A stretch of 64,000 nt of DNA from Mycobacterium sp. ITM-2016-00317 (GTDB taxonomy: Bacteria > Actinomycetota > Actinomycetes > Mycobacteriales > Mycobacteriaceae). Location: the NCBI RefSeq assembly GCF_002968295.1, contig NZ_CP134399.1, positions 3,782,001 to 3,846,000 of the forward strand, in the 5' to 3' direction. The notes under the pieces were generated by a model. It saw only the letters and a list, made by a program, of their open reading frames with translations, had not been told where the DNA came from and searched no databases. The position numbers and the translations under genes were made by a program. Of the stretch, positions 47,446 through 57,045 are shown piece by piece. The first letter of the stretch is position 1; the number at the start of each line of letters is the position of its first letter.

Positions 47446-48669
47446 TCACCGCGCCCCGATGCGCACCGGAAGGTGTACCAGGCCACGCATCAACATGCTC
47501 GACCGATACGGCAAGGGTCCGCCTTCGACCAGTTCGATGCGGTCGAACCGCGACAGCAGCCGGTCGAGGGCGATCTGGGCTTCCATCCGCGCCAGTGGCG
47601 CGCCGATGCAGTGGTGGATGCCGTGGCCGAAGGCGAGATTGCGGTTGTCGTTACGGAAGATGTCGAACTGGTCGGCATTGCGGAACTGCCGTTCGTCGTG
47701 ATTGGCCCCCAGCAGCGCGATCATCACCAGTTCGCCCGCCGGTATCTGCGTACCGTCGACGGTGACCGGCGTGCTGGTGAAGCGCACGGTCGCGGTGTTG
47801 AGCGGACTCTCGCACCGCAGCGTCTCCTCCACCGCGGCGGGCAACAGTGACCTGTCGGCACGCAGGGCCGCCAGCTGGTCCGGATGGCGCAGCAGCGCCA
47901 GCACGGCATTGGCGATCAGGTTCACCGTCGTCTCGTAACCGGCGGTGATCAACAGGAACGCCGTTCCCAGCAGTTCCTTCTCGCTCAGTTGATCACCGTC
48001 GTCCCGCAGATGGACGAGGTGACCGAGCACGTCGTCGGAGTGCTGTTCGCGCTTGGCGGCGATGATCGTCTGCAGCAGTTCTGTGAGTTCCGCCTGCGCG
48101 CCGGCCTTGGCCTCGGGACTGCTGGTGTTGAACACCGGCATGACCAGCGTGGAGAACCGGGTGCTCGCGACCGCCGGGACGCCGAGCAGTTCACCGATCA
48201 CGCGAATCGGCAACGGCAGCGCCAGCGACTGCATCAGATCGACGCGCCCCGGGGACTTTTCGGCCATCGAGTCCAGCAGTTCGTCCGCGATCTCCACAAT
48301 GGTGGAACGCAGTCTGCGCACGGACCGCGCGGTGAACGCCGCGCTGACGAACCGACGCAACCTCGTGTGGTCCGGTGGGTCCCGAAACAGCATGTTGTCG
48401 CCCAGCACCGAACCGACGGTGGTCGCCCCCGGCGGGAAGAGACGGCTTGCGGCGGCACCGTTCTTCTTCAGCCGCGGATCATTGAGCAGACTTCGGGCCT
48501 CGGCGTAACGAGTGACCAGCCAGGCCTCGGCACCGCTCGCCATGCGTACCCGATGCACCGCGCCCTGCCGGCGCAACTGGGCGTAGGTCGCGTGCGGGTT
48601 CTGGATGAACGACTCCCCCAGCGTCACCACGGCCTGCTCGCATCGATCAACTTTCGGCTGCACGCTCAT
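47446..48669 (-). CDS. Cytochrome P450 (CYP107-like)
   Basis: The 407-residue P450 has the I-helix motif LITAGYETTVNLIANAVLAL, the K-helix ExxR in EETLRCESPL, and the heme loop NLAFGHGIHHCIGAPLARME. AGYETT and GIHHCIGAPLARME are typical of the CYP107/CYP105-type soluble enzymes of actinobacteria. No ferredoxin partner is adjacent, although a [2Fe-2S] reductase lies 3 kb away. It is divergent from the ammonium transporter gene, and the 267-bp spacer between them should hold both promoters. Confidence 0.9.
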   Translation of the reverse strand: MSVQPKVDRCEQAVVTLGESFIQNPHATYAQLRRQGAVHRVRMASGAEAWLVTRYAEARSLLNDPRLKKNGAAASRLFPPGATTVGSVLGDNMLFRDPPDHTRLRRFVSAAFTARSVRRLRSTIVEIADELLDSMAEKSPGRVDLMQSLALPLPIRVIGELLGVPAVASTRFSTLVMPVFNTSSPEAKAGAQAELTELLQTIIAAKREQHSDDVLGHLVHLRDDGDQLSEKELLGTAFLLITAGYETTVNLIANAVLALLRHPDQLAALRADRSLLPAAVEETLRCESPLNTATVRFTSTPVTVDGTQIPAGELVMIALLGANHDERQFRNADQFDIFRNDNRNLAFGHGIHHCIGAPLARMEAQIALDRLLSRFDRIELVEGGPLPYRSSMLMRGLVHLPVRIGAR

Positions 48670-48936
48670 GGTCTCGATCGTGGCGGCGTCGCACCTGCCT
48701 GCCCAGGCAGACTTGTTCCTAGCACCGCCAGGGCTACTGTCGCAGGTGCCGTCGGCTGCGGCGGCTTCCGTAACACACTGCCGGACACGACTTCATGCCG
48801 AATTAACACGCCTTGACCGGGGGGACACATTCCCCGCATTAGCGTCAAGGCGTCGTACACCGTCAGTACCTCGAGAACACTGTGGTTAAACCGTGTTCCC
48901 GGGAACCCCACCCCAACAAGCTCGGCGGAGGTCCCT

Positions 48937-50265
48937 TTGACACCTGAAGTCGAGGACGCATTGTCGTCCATGGCCGCAGTCAACAACGAGTTCTTCTATT
49001 GGATGTCGATCGCGTTGATGATGCTGATCCACGCGGGCTTCCTGGCCTACGAGATCGGCGCTTCGCGGTCGAAGAACGTGCTCGCCACAGCGATGAAGAA
49101 CCTGCTGGCGCTGGCGACCATCATCGCGTCGTTCTACTTCGTCGGCTGGTTCCTGTACAACGCCATGCCGACCGGTTTCATCGAAATGACCGATGCCGCC
49201 AAGGCTGCGTTGCCGTGGAGCGACAACATGGGTCCCAACGTCCAGGACCCCGCCAGCGGCATCTTCTGGGGCGCCTTCGCGTTGTTCGCCGCGACCACCG
49301 GTTCGATCATGTCCGGCGCTGTGCTGGAACGGATCCGGACCAGCGGCTTCCTGGTGCTGACGGTGTTCGTGGGTTCGGTGGTCTGGATCGTCGGCGCCGC
49401 CTGGGGTTGGCATGGTGCGGGCTGGATGCTCACCGAACTGGGCTTCCACGATGTCGGGGCCGCCGGGTGTGTGCACATGATCGCCGGTTTCGGCGCCCTG
49501 GGCATTTTGATCAACCTCGGTCCGCGCATCGGCCGTTTCCTGCCCGACGGCACTGCGGTCACCATCCGGCCGCACAACCTCCCGCTGACCATGCTCGGCC
49601 TGATGCTGATCTTCACCGGGTTCTTCGGCTTCCTGATGGGGTGTGTGATCTACGGCGCCAACGGTTTCGCCACCATCTACGCCAGTCCGACCACCCTGTC
49701 GGCCTTCGCCTTCAACACCCTGATGGGCCTGGCCGGCGGCATCATCGGCGCATACATGACGTCCCGAGGTGAACCGTTCTGGACCATCTCCGGCGGCCTG
49801 GCCGGGGTCATCGGCGTCGCGTCCGGCATGGACCTGTACCACCCCGCACTCGGCTTCATCATCGCCCTGGGCGCCGGCGCGCTCATTCCCTACATGGGCA
49901 AGCTGCTGGAGAAGTTCAGGATCGACGACGTGGTCGGCGCGGTGGCCGTGCACGGCGGCGTCGGGCTGTACTCGATCCTGATGGTGGGCATCTTCCTGCA
50001 CGGCTACCCCAACACCGACGGCAATCCGTCCGTCTCGTTCTGGGGGCAGGCCGTCGGGGCGCTGACCTTCGCGGCACTGGGCTTCATCCCCACCTTCCTG
50101 CTGTCGCTTGGGCTCAAGAAGGTTGGGCTGCTGCGGATTCCGCCCGAGGTCGAGGAGCAGGGTCTCGACCTGAGCGAGGTCCCGGCCACGCCGTACCCCG
50201 AAGGCACACCGGTGACGGTGATGGCCAGCAACGGCAAGATTCTCGTCGTCGAGGAGGCGAAGTAG
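48937..50265 (+). CDS. amt: Ammonium transporter (Amt/MEP family)
   Basis: The 442-residue, eleven-helix channel has the Amt signature region DVGAAGCVHMIAGFGALGIL with His180 and VAVHGGVGLYS with His339, the twin histidines that line the pore. The start is TTG at 48937, preceded by a perfect GGAGGT; no other start fits the first helix. It is followed by a 72-residue membrane protein with no gap and then a strong terminator. No glnK (PII) gene is present. The neighbouring convergent operon encodes an N-demethylase, whose final nitrogen product would be ammonium after further steps. Confidence 0.93.
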   Translation: MTPEVEDALSSMAAVNNEFFYWMSIALMMLIHAGFLAYEIGASRSKNVLATAMKNLLALATIIASFYFVGWFLYNAMPTGFIEMTDAAKAALPWSDNMGPNVQDPASGIFWGAFALFAATTGSIMSGAVLERIRTSGFLVLTVFVGSVVWIVGAAWGWHGAGWMLTELGFHDVGAAGCVHMIAGFGALGILINLGPRIGRFLPDGTAVTIRPHNLPLTMLGLMLIFTGFFGFLMGCVIYGANGFATIYASPTTLSAFAFNTLMGLAGGIIGAYMTSRGEPFWTISGGLAGVIGVASGMDLYHPALGFIIALGAGALIPYMGKLLEKFRIDDVVGAVAVHGGVGLYSILMVGIFLHGYPNTDGNPSVSFWGQAVGALTFAALGFIPTFLLSLGLKKVGLLRIPPEVEEQGLDLSEVPATPYPEGTPVTVMASNGKILVVEEAK

Positions 50266-50484
50266 ATGTTCAGTCCCATCGTTAGCTATGACGATGCCGG
50301 CGTGGTGTTCACCTTCGGCGGCTATTCACTCGGCGTGTGGATCGTGTTCCTGCTCGCCGTGGCGCTGTTCATCGGATTCTTCGTCCGGATGATCCAGCAC
50401 GAGAACAACGCGTACAAGGCGATCATCGAGCACAAGCCGGTCGAGCCGGGTCCCGCTGCCGAAGGGGAGCCGACGGCCTACTGA
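50266..50484 (+). CDS. Small single-helix membrane protein linked to amt
   Basis: The 72-residue protein has one strong membrane helix (LGVWIVFLLAVALFIGFFVR, about residues 22-41) between a short outer segment and a charged, Pro-rich tail. Its ATG comes directly after the amt stop, and a GAGGAGG ribosome-binding site sits inside the end of amt, so it is translated with amt. It has no recognisable family for me. A role as a small accessory subunit of the transporter is suggested only by position. The terminator at 50497 closes the two-gene operon. Confidence 0.75.
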   Translation: MFSPIVSYDDAGVVFTFGGYSLGVWIVFLLAVALFIGFFVRMIQHENNAYKAIIEHKPVEPGPAAEGEPTAY

Positions 50485-50496
50485 CGCGGACCCACG

Positions 50497-50531
50497 AAAT
50501 CGCCCGGATCCGTGCAGGATCCGGGCGATTT
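50497..50531 (+). terminator. Strong rho-independent terminator after the amt operon
   Basis: A perfect 15-bp stem (50497-50511 with 50517-50531) with a GTGCA loop runs into TTTTG. The A-tract on the other arm makes it bidirectional, serving also the convergent N-demethylase operon. Confidence 0.9.
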
Positions 50532-50540
50532 TGTCTGAGC

Positions 50541-51518
50541 TCAGCCGGCGTTGCGCAGCCAGGACACCGCGCGGTCCCGGTAGGCGATGATGCCCTTGTA
50601 ATCGGCCATGTCGTCGGGCAGATCGGCCAGCACCGCCGCGGTGCGCTGCCGCCACGGCGCATAGGTGGCCAGGTCGGCCAGCGGCAGCAGGTAGGTCCGG
50701 ATCAGGAAGCAGATCGACCCGGATTCGGGCAGCCGGATCAGGTGCTGCACCTCGACGCGCAGGTGCACCAGGCGGCCGAACTGCTCGTCCGGGACGGTCT
50801 GGATCGTCGTCCGGTCCGGTCCCCACTCGGGGTAGCGCTCGGTCGAGACGTCCAGGCGGCGGCCGACCGTCAGCGTCCAGTTGGTACGCCGGTAGGTCTC
50901 CCCCGGCTGCAGCCGCATCAGGAACTCGCGGGCGCGGGTGATCACCCCCGTCTCGCGTAGCCGCGGCACTGGCCCGTGGATCTCCAGAAACGTCATGCCC
51001 ACGTCGAACCCGAACGACCAGTCGGCGGCGAACGTCACCACGCCGGCATCACCGAACAGATCGCCGTCGCGCTGGTCGAGCAGCACGATGTCCTCCTGCA
51101 CCTGGCCGGCGATGTAGGCCAGCGGTTCGGCGGGCAGGGACGCGTCGTCACCGACGACGAAGTCCTGGAGCACGTCGAGCCGGTCGTTGCGCCAGCGCCA
51201 GCCCCCGCCGTGCCGGTGCAACGACATGGTGTCCGGGTAGCTCGCGGCCATCTCCCGCATCAACGTCAGCATCGCGTCCCAGCATGCGGGCCTCATGTGC
51301 GGCAACACCGTGTACCGGCTGGGATCCGCGGCGAGAATCGTTGCGCGCTCGCCGAGTTCGTCCTCGTACTGGCTGTCGATGTCGACGACCCGCTCCCCCC
51401 AGCGTCCGGCCGGGGTGGGCACGGCTGCGCCGGCCGGTTCCACGTTGGTGCTGTACCGGTACTGGTCGGTGGCGAAGGGGAACGGAAACGTCTCGATCAG
51501 GTCGGTCGCCGAAATCAC
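50541..51518 (-). CDS. DUF3445 heme-dependent oxidative N-demethylase-like subunit
   Basis: The 325-residue protein belongs to DUF3445, the heme-binding PAS-like subunit of oxidative N-demethylases including the dimethylamine monooxygenase of marine and soil bacteria. Recognisable segments are FPFPFATDQYRYSTNVEPAG near the N-terminus, LPHMRPACWDAML, FAADWSFGFDVGMTFLEIHG and LRVEVQHLIRLPESGSICFL. The GTG start overlaps the stop of the ferredoxin reductase gene (GTGA). The full set of DUF3445, reductase and DmmA-like subunit in overlapping order strongly supports a working N-demethylase. Dimethylamine is one candidate substrate; other secondary amines are possible. Confidence 0.82.
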   Translation of the reverse strand: MISATDLIETFPFPFATDQYRYSTNVEPAGAAVPTPAGRWGERVVDIDSQYEDELGERATILAADPSRYTVLPHMRPACWDAMLTLMREMAASYPDTMSLHRHGGGWRWRNDRLDVLQDFVVGDDASLPAEPLAYIAGQVQEDIVLLDQRDGDLFGDAGVVTFAADWSFGFDVGMTFLEIHGPVPRLRETGVITRAREFLMRLQPGETYRRTNWTLTVGRRLDVSTERYPEWGPDRTTIQTVPDEQFGRLVHLRVEVQHLIRLPESGSICFLIRTYLLPLADLATYAPWRQRTAAVLADLPDDMADYKGIIAYRDRAVSWLRNAG

Positions 51519-52465
51519 AGTGCCAACTCCAGAGTCTCGCCGTGGGCCCGCGACACGCAGGCCATCATCGAATCGCCCGAACGTTTCTCGTCGTCGGACA
51601 GGTACAAATCGCGGTGGGTGACCACGCCGCGCGCCACCGGGATCCGGCACTCGCCGCACACCCCCCGGCGGCACAGGTTGGGCACGTCGACGCCTCGGCT
51701 TTCCAGCGCGTCGAGCAACGAGACCCCGGCATCGACGGTGAACTCCTCGGCGCTGGACGACAGCCGCACGGTGAACGGCTCGCCCGGGTCGAGCGCGTCG
51801 GCCCCGAAGTGTTCGGCGTGCACTCGGCTGGCCGGCCAGCCGAGTTCTGCCGCAGCTGTCGTGACGAACTCGATGAACGAGCGCGGACCGCAGATGTAGA
51901 GGTGCGTCCCCAGCGGCTGATCGGCCAGCGCAGAGGACAATTCGGTGACGAACGCCGCGCGCCGGGTGTGGATCGAGGCGCGCGCGGCGAGCTCCCGGAC
52001 GGTGTCGACGTAGGCGCCCCGTCCGGGCCGATGGATGTAGAGCAACCGGGTGTCGCGCCCCCACCGCCTGGCGCTGCGCAGATGCGACACCATCGGGGTG
52101 ATGCCGATACCGGCCGCCACCAGCAGGTGTCGGCGCGCTCGCAACACCGGGGCGAACGCGCTGCGCGGTGGCGTGGCAGCCACCGTGTCCCCGACGCCGA
52201 TTTCCTCGTGGATCCACCGGGAGCCGCTCGGTGCGCCGTCGGTGCCCGCGCGCAGCACCGAGATCACATAGGCGTCCGGGCTGATCCCGTCGCCGGTCAG
52301 CGAATACGCGTTGGCCGGCGCACCCCGTCCGCCGCACTCGATCACGACGTGGCTGCCGGGAGTGAACGACGGCAGCGGCGCGTCGTCCGGGTGGCGCAGT
52401 GTCAGGGTCCGGATGTCGGCGATCGTGTCGTCGACATCCGCGACCACGAGCTTCATTGTGGTCAT
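51515..52465 (-). CDS. Phthalate-dioxygenase-reductase-type ferredoxin oxidoreductase
   Basis: The 316-residue protein has a flavin-binding domain (AYSLTGDGISP, where the usual Arg of RxYS is Ala), an NAD-binding domain (HLLVAAGIGITPMVSHLRSA, LYICGPRSFIEF) and a C-terminal plant-type [2Fe-2S] domain with Cys265, Cys270, Cys273 and Cys303. It passes electrons from NAD(P)H to an oxygenase, here surely the DUF3445 subunit encoded next. Its start overlaps the stop of the DmmA-like gene by one base. The same gene set forms the dimethylamine monooxygenase operon elsewhere. Confidence 0.88.
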   Translation of the reverse strand: MTTMKLVVADVDDTIADIRTLTLRHPDDAPLPSFTPGSHVVIECGGRGAPANAYSLTGDGISPDAYVISVLRAGTDGAPSGSRWIHEEIGVGDTVAATPPRSAFAPVLRARRHLLVAAGIGITPMVSHLRSARRWGRDTRLLYIHRPGRGAYVDTVRELAARASIHTRRAAFVTELSSALADQPLGTHLYICGPRSFIEFVTTAAAELGWPASRVHAEHFGADALDPGEPFTVRLSSSAEEFTVDAGVSLLDALESRGVDVPNLCRRGVCGECRIPVARGVVTHRDLYLSDDEKRSGDSMMACVSRAHGETLELAL

Positions 52466-53007
52466 CACACCACCTGCTTCTCGGCGTCGACCATGTACCC
52501 GAGGTGCGCGCCCTGACGTCGCGAAACGTGGTAGTGCACAAGCAGATTCCGCTGGCAGCCGGAACAGACCACAACGTCTTCCAGCTCCACCGCTGCGACG
52601 GTGACGGTCCGGCAGTGCACGCACTGCACCGCGCGCCGGGTCACGTCGGTGGAGGCCACCGTCATCTCGTCGTCGGCGACACCGGCCGCGACGGCCGCAG
52701 CCCGCAGCCGCAGGCAGGACACCGCCGGCCCGGCCATCATCAGCCGCCAGCCGACCTGGGCCGTGGCGAGATCGGCGCGCAACGCGTCGCCGGCCGGACC
52801 GTCGGCGGGCCCGTCGGGTACCTCGTGCAGCCGGACGTTGAATTCGCCTCCGGCGGCGGCGATCTCCTCGCACCACCGCTGAGCGGCCTGCTGTCCGGCG
52901 GCGCCGAACGCGATGATCGTCCAGGCGCGTCCGGTGAGATCGGCGCCCGGAAGGGTCTCGCCGGTCGCCCAGACGGGAACGCTGGTCAGTTCCAGCGCAG
53001 GTCTCAT
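52465..53007 (-). CDS. Dimethylamine monooxygenase subunit DmmA-like protein
   Basis: The 180-residue protein has an N-terminal alpha/beta domain (GRAWTIIAFGAAGQQAAQRW, RLMMAGPAVSCLRLRAAAVA) and a C-terminal zinc-ribbon-like domain with Cys129, Cys132, Cys148 and Cys151 (CVHC and CSGC). Size, domain order and location before the reductase and DUF3445 genes match the DmmA-like subunit. A GGAGGTGGC ribosome-binding site precedes the ATG at 53007. It is first in the operon and so close to its promoter in 53008-53124, which also faces the FAD monooxygenase gene. Confidence 0.78.
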   Translation of the reverse strand: MRPALELTSVPVWATGETLPGADLTGRAWTIIAFGAAGQQAAQRWCEEIAAAGGEFNVRLHEVPDGPADGPAGDALRADLATAQVGWRLMMAGPAVSCLRLRAAAVAAGVADDEMTVASTDVTRRAVQCVHCRTVTVAAVELEDVVVCSGCQRNLLVHYHVSRRQGAHLGYMVDAEKQVV

Positions 53008-53112
53008 GCCACCTCCAGTAAACCGACAGTCGATAGTGTTGCCCTTCAGGAAACCAGCGGTGCGTTTCGCGGATGTGACCGTGCTGTCTCGTCCACTTGA
53101 CGGCAGCGTGGT

Positions 53113-53118
53113 TAAGGT
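53113..53118 (+). promoter_or_regulatory. Putative -10 box of a leaderless promoter (FAD monooxygenase gene)
   Basis: TAAGGT ends 6 nt before the ATG at 53125, with no ribosome-binding site. Pattern and spacing match the other leaderless candidates in the window. Confidence 0.45.
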
Positions 53119-53124
53119 CGGTGC

Positions 53125-54288
53125 ATGCCGGCGCACACCCTCGTGATCGGCGCGGGCATCGCCGGGCTGGCCACGGCGGTGGCGCTGCGCCGCAGCGGGC
53201 ACGACGTGAGCGTGATCGAACAACGCACCGACATCAGTTCGGGTGCGGGGATCAGCATCTGGCCGAACGCGCTCGCCGCACTCGACCGGATCGGGCTGGG
53301 CGACGGCGTGCGGCAGGCCGGTGGGCAGGTGACCGCCGGGGCGATCCGATGGCGGGACGGCTCGTGGCTGCGGCGCCCCTACGCGGAACGCATGGTGCAC
53401 GCACTCGGCGAACCGTTGGTGGTGGTGCGCCGGTCGGCGCTCACCGACATTCTTCTGGGCGCGCTCCCGCCGGGCGCCGTGCGGACCGGGACGGCGGTGA
53501 CCGGCCTGTCCGTCGGCGAGGCCGCCCCGCGCGTCACGCTGTCGGACGGGACCGTCGCCGAGGCCGATGCCGTCGTCGGTGCCGACGGGGTGAACTCGTT
53601 GATCGCGCGCACCCTCAACGGGCGGCTGCCCGGCCGCTATGTCGGCTACACCGCCTGGCGCGGCATCGCGGCCTACTCGCTGGATCCGGACCTGGCAGGA
53701 GAGACCATCGCCGCGGGCACACAGGTCGGCCATGTCCCGCTCGGTCCGGACCACACCTATTGGTTCGCCACCGAACGCACGCCCGAGGGCGGCAGGGCGC
53801 CCGGTGGCGAGCACGCCTACCTGACCGCGAAGTTCTCCGGATGGGCCGACCCGATCCCCGCGTTACTGGCCGCGACGGACCCCGACGAGGTGCTGCGCAA
53901 CGATCTGTACGACCGCGCTCAGCCCCGCCGCTGGTCCACCGGGCGCGCGGTCCTCGTCGGCGATGCCGCGCATCCCATGCGCCCCCACCTGGGCCAGGGT
54001 GGGTGTCAGGCGCTGGAGGACGCGGCGATCCTGGCGAGGTTCGTCGAACTGTGCCCGGATCTCGCGACCGCCTTCGACAGGTTCGGGGTGTTCCGGCGTC
54101 GGCGGGTGCGCCCGCTGGTGCGCGAGGCCGCGGCGATCGGCCGTGTGGTCAACATGCGGCCGACGGTGCTCAGCGGCGTCGCCGGCCGGGCGACCGCGGT
54201 CATCCCGGAAAAGTTGATGACCCGTCACCTGGCCTCGATCGCGGCCGGTTCCGCGTTCGTCCTGCCAACAGCTGCGAACGTGCGCTGA
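53125..54288 (+). CDS. FAD-dependent monooxygenase (aromatic hydroxylase type)
   Basis: The 387-residue flavoprotein monooxygenase has the GxGxxG motif TLVIGAGIAGLATAVALRRS at its start, the DG motif AVVGADGVNSLIARTL and the GD motif AVLVGDAAHPMRPHLGQGG. Enzymes of this group hydroxylate aromatic rings or related cyclic compounds with NAD(P)H and O2. It is divergent from the N-demethylase operon with 117 bp between starts, and its stop is 6 bp from the convergent rpf gene. A shared substrate with the N-demethylase (for example an N-methylated aromatic compound) is possible but unproven. Confidence 0.87.
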   Translation: MPAHTLVIGAGIAGLATAVALRRSGHDVSVIEQRTDISSGAGISIWPNALAALDRIGLGDGVRQAGGQVTAGAIRWRDGSWLRRPYAERMVHALGEPLVVVRRSALTDILLGALPPGAVRTGTAVTGLSVGEAAPRVTLSDGTVAEADAVVGADGVNSLIARTLNGRLPGRYVGYTAWRGIAAYSLDPDLAGETIAAGTQVGHVPLGPDHTYWFATERTPEGGRAPGGEHAYLTAKFSGWADPIPALLAATDPDEVLRNDLYDRAQPRRWSTGRAVLVGDAAHPMRPHLGQGGCQALEDAAILARFVELCPDLATAFDRFGVFRRRRVRPLVREAAAIGRVVNMRPTVLSGVAGRATAVIPEKLMTRHLASIAAGSAFVLPTAANVR

Positions 54289-54294
54289 GGCGGT

Positions 54295-54870
<576 letters not shown>

Positions 54871-54883
54871 TTATCTGCACTGT

Positions 54884-54903
54884 CGAGTGACCCGCATCAC
54901 TCG
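54884..54903. promoter_or_regulatory. CRP-like palindrome upstream of rpf gene 1
   Basis: CGAGTGA and TCACTCG form perfect 7-bp arms around a 6-nt centre; GTGA-N6-TCAC is the CRP half-site pattern. It sits about 83 nt before the ATG at 54801. CRP (Rv3676) is known to activate rpfA in M. tuberculosis, so control of this rpf by CRP is a reasonable inference. Confidence 0.6.
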
Positions 54904-55023
54904 TTACCGAAGAGGTGAAAGTTTTAGCAGTTGCTTATCTGACGTAAGAGGCCTCTGAGAAGAACGTGTCTATTGGGGTTCCCAGCACGACAGATCGTGA
55001 CAAACCCCGGTTCACAAACGACA

Positions 55024-55053
55024 GGGGCGGCGCCGATTTCTCGGCACCGCCCC
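55024..55053 (-). terminator. Hairpin terminator after rpf gene 2
   Basis: A 13-bp stem (one G-U pair) with a 4-nt loop, 55024-55036 with 55041-55053, lies 16 nt after the stop of the gene at 55070. No T-tract is present. Confidence 0.75.
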
Positions 55054-55069
55054 GGTAGGTCGTCTGCGA

Positions 55070-56386
<1,317 letters not shown>

Positions 56387-56989
56387 CTAGCCCAAACGCG
56401 GGGGTTGGATCGCGGCGAGCTCGTCGGTCGTGTTGACGTTCGCGAGCGCAGGCTGCTCGGGCAGCACGATCCGCTGGGTGTCGACCGCGTTCACCAGAGC
56501 ACGCATGCTGCGCTCCCCTGCGCTCAGCAGGTCGGCGACGACGGTGTGCAGAGAGGTGCGGTAGATACCCGCGAGGTAGTGGTCGCGTCCGTCCCACGGC
56601 AGCACGACATCGGCGCCCGATCGCTCGGCGGGACCGGTGAGGGCGTCGATCACCGCGGTGGTCAGCGCGGGCATGTCCACGGCGCTGACGAAGGCGTGAC
56701 CGTGGCCGGCCTCGGCCGCAGCGCGCAGTCCCCGCCCGGTGGCCAGCAGCGGCCCGACACCGAGGATCTCGTCGCGCAGTACGACCGCATCCAGGTCGGG
56801 TAACGCCTGACCTGGTGCGGCGACGACGAAAACGGGGTCACACCGCTGACAAACCACGGACACCGCGCGTTCGACCAGCGTGGTAGGGCCGGAGGGGCCG
56901 TCGACGGACAGAGTGGCCTTGTCCCGGCCCATCCGCCGTGACGCGCCACCGGCGAGGACAACGGCGGCCAGTGGCAGCGAGGACGTCAC
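56387..56989 (-). CDS. mobA: Molybdenum cofactor guanylyltransferase
   Basis: The 200-residue protein has the nucleotide-binding signature [20 protein letters not shown], with the Lys that follows, and the metal-binding Asp in [11 protein letters not shown]. MobA joins GMP to molybdopterin to make the guanine dinucleotide cofactor. It occupies the mobA position (Rv2453c) next to korAB, as in M. tuberculosis. The [11 protein letters not shown] and [12 protein letters not shown] blocks are also typical. Confidence 0.92.
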   Translation of the reverse strand: MTSSLPLAAVVLAGGASRRMGRDKATLSVDGPSGPTTLVERAVSVVCQRCDPVFVVAAPGQALPDLDAVVLRDEILGVGPLLATGRGLRAAAEAGHGHAFVSAVDMPALTTAVIDALTGPAERSGADVVLPWDGRDHYLAGIYRTSLHTVVADLLSAGERSMRALVNAVDTQRIVLPEQPALANVNTTDELAAIQPPRLG

Positions 56990-57028
56990 CCCGGTGACGT
57001 TAGCGCAGCTACCTACGCCGGGTCAGGA

Positions 57029-57045
57029 AGTCGACGCAGTCGACT
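57029..57045 (-). terminator. Hairpin at the end of korB
   Basis: AGTCGAC-GCA-GTCGACT is a perfect 7-bp stem directly at the korB stop codon. It is short and without a T-tract, so terminator function is tentative. Confidence 0.4.

Noticed and set aside
48670..48936. Possible GlnR box upstream of amt
   Set aside because: Several AC-containing stretches exist, but none has the expected spacing of GlnR half-sites, so no site is claimed.
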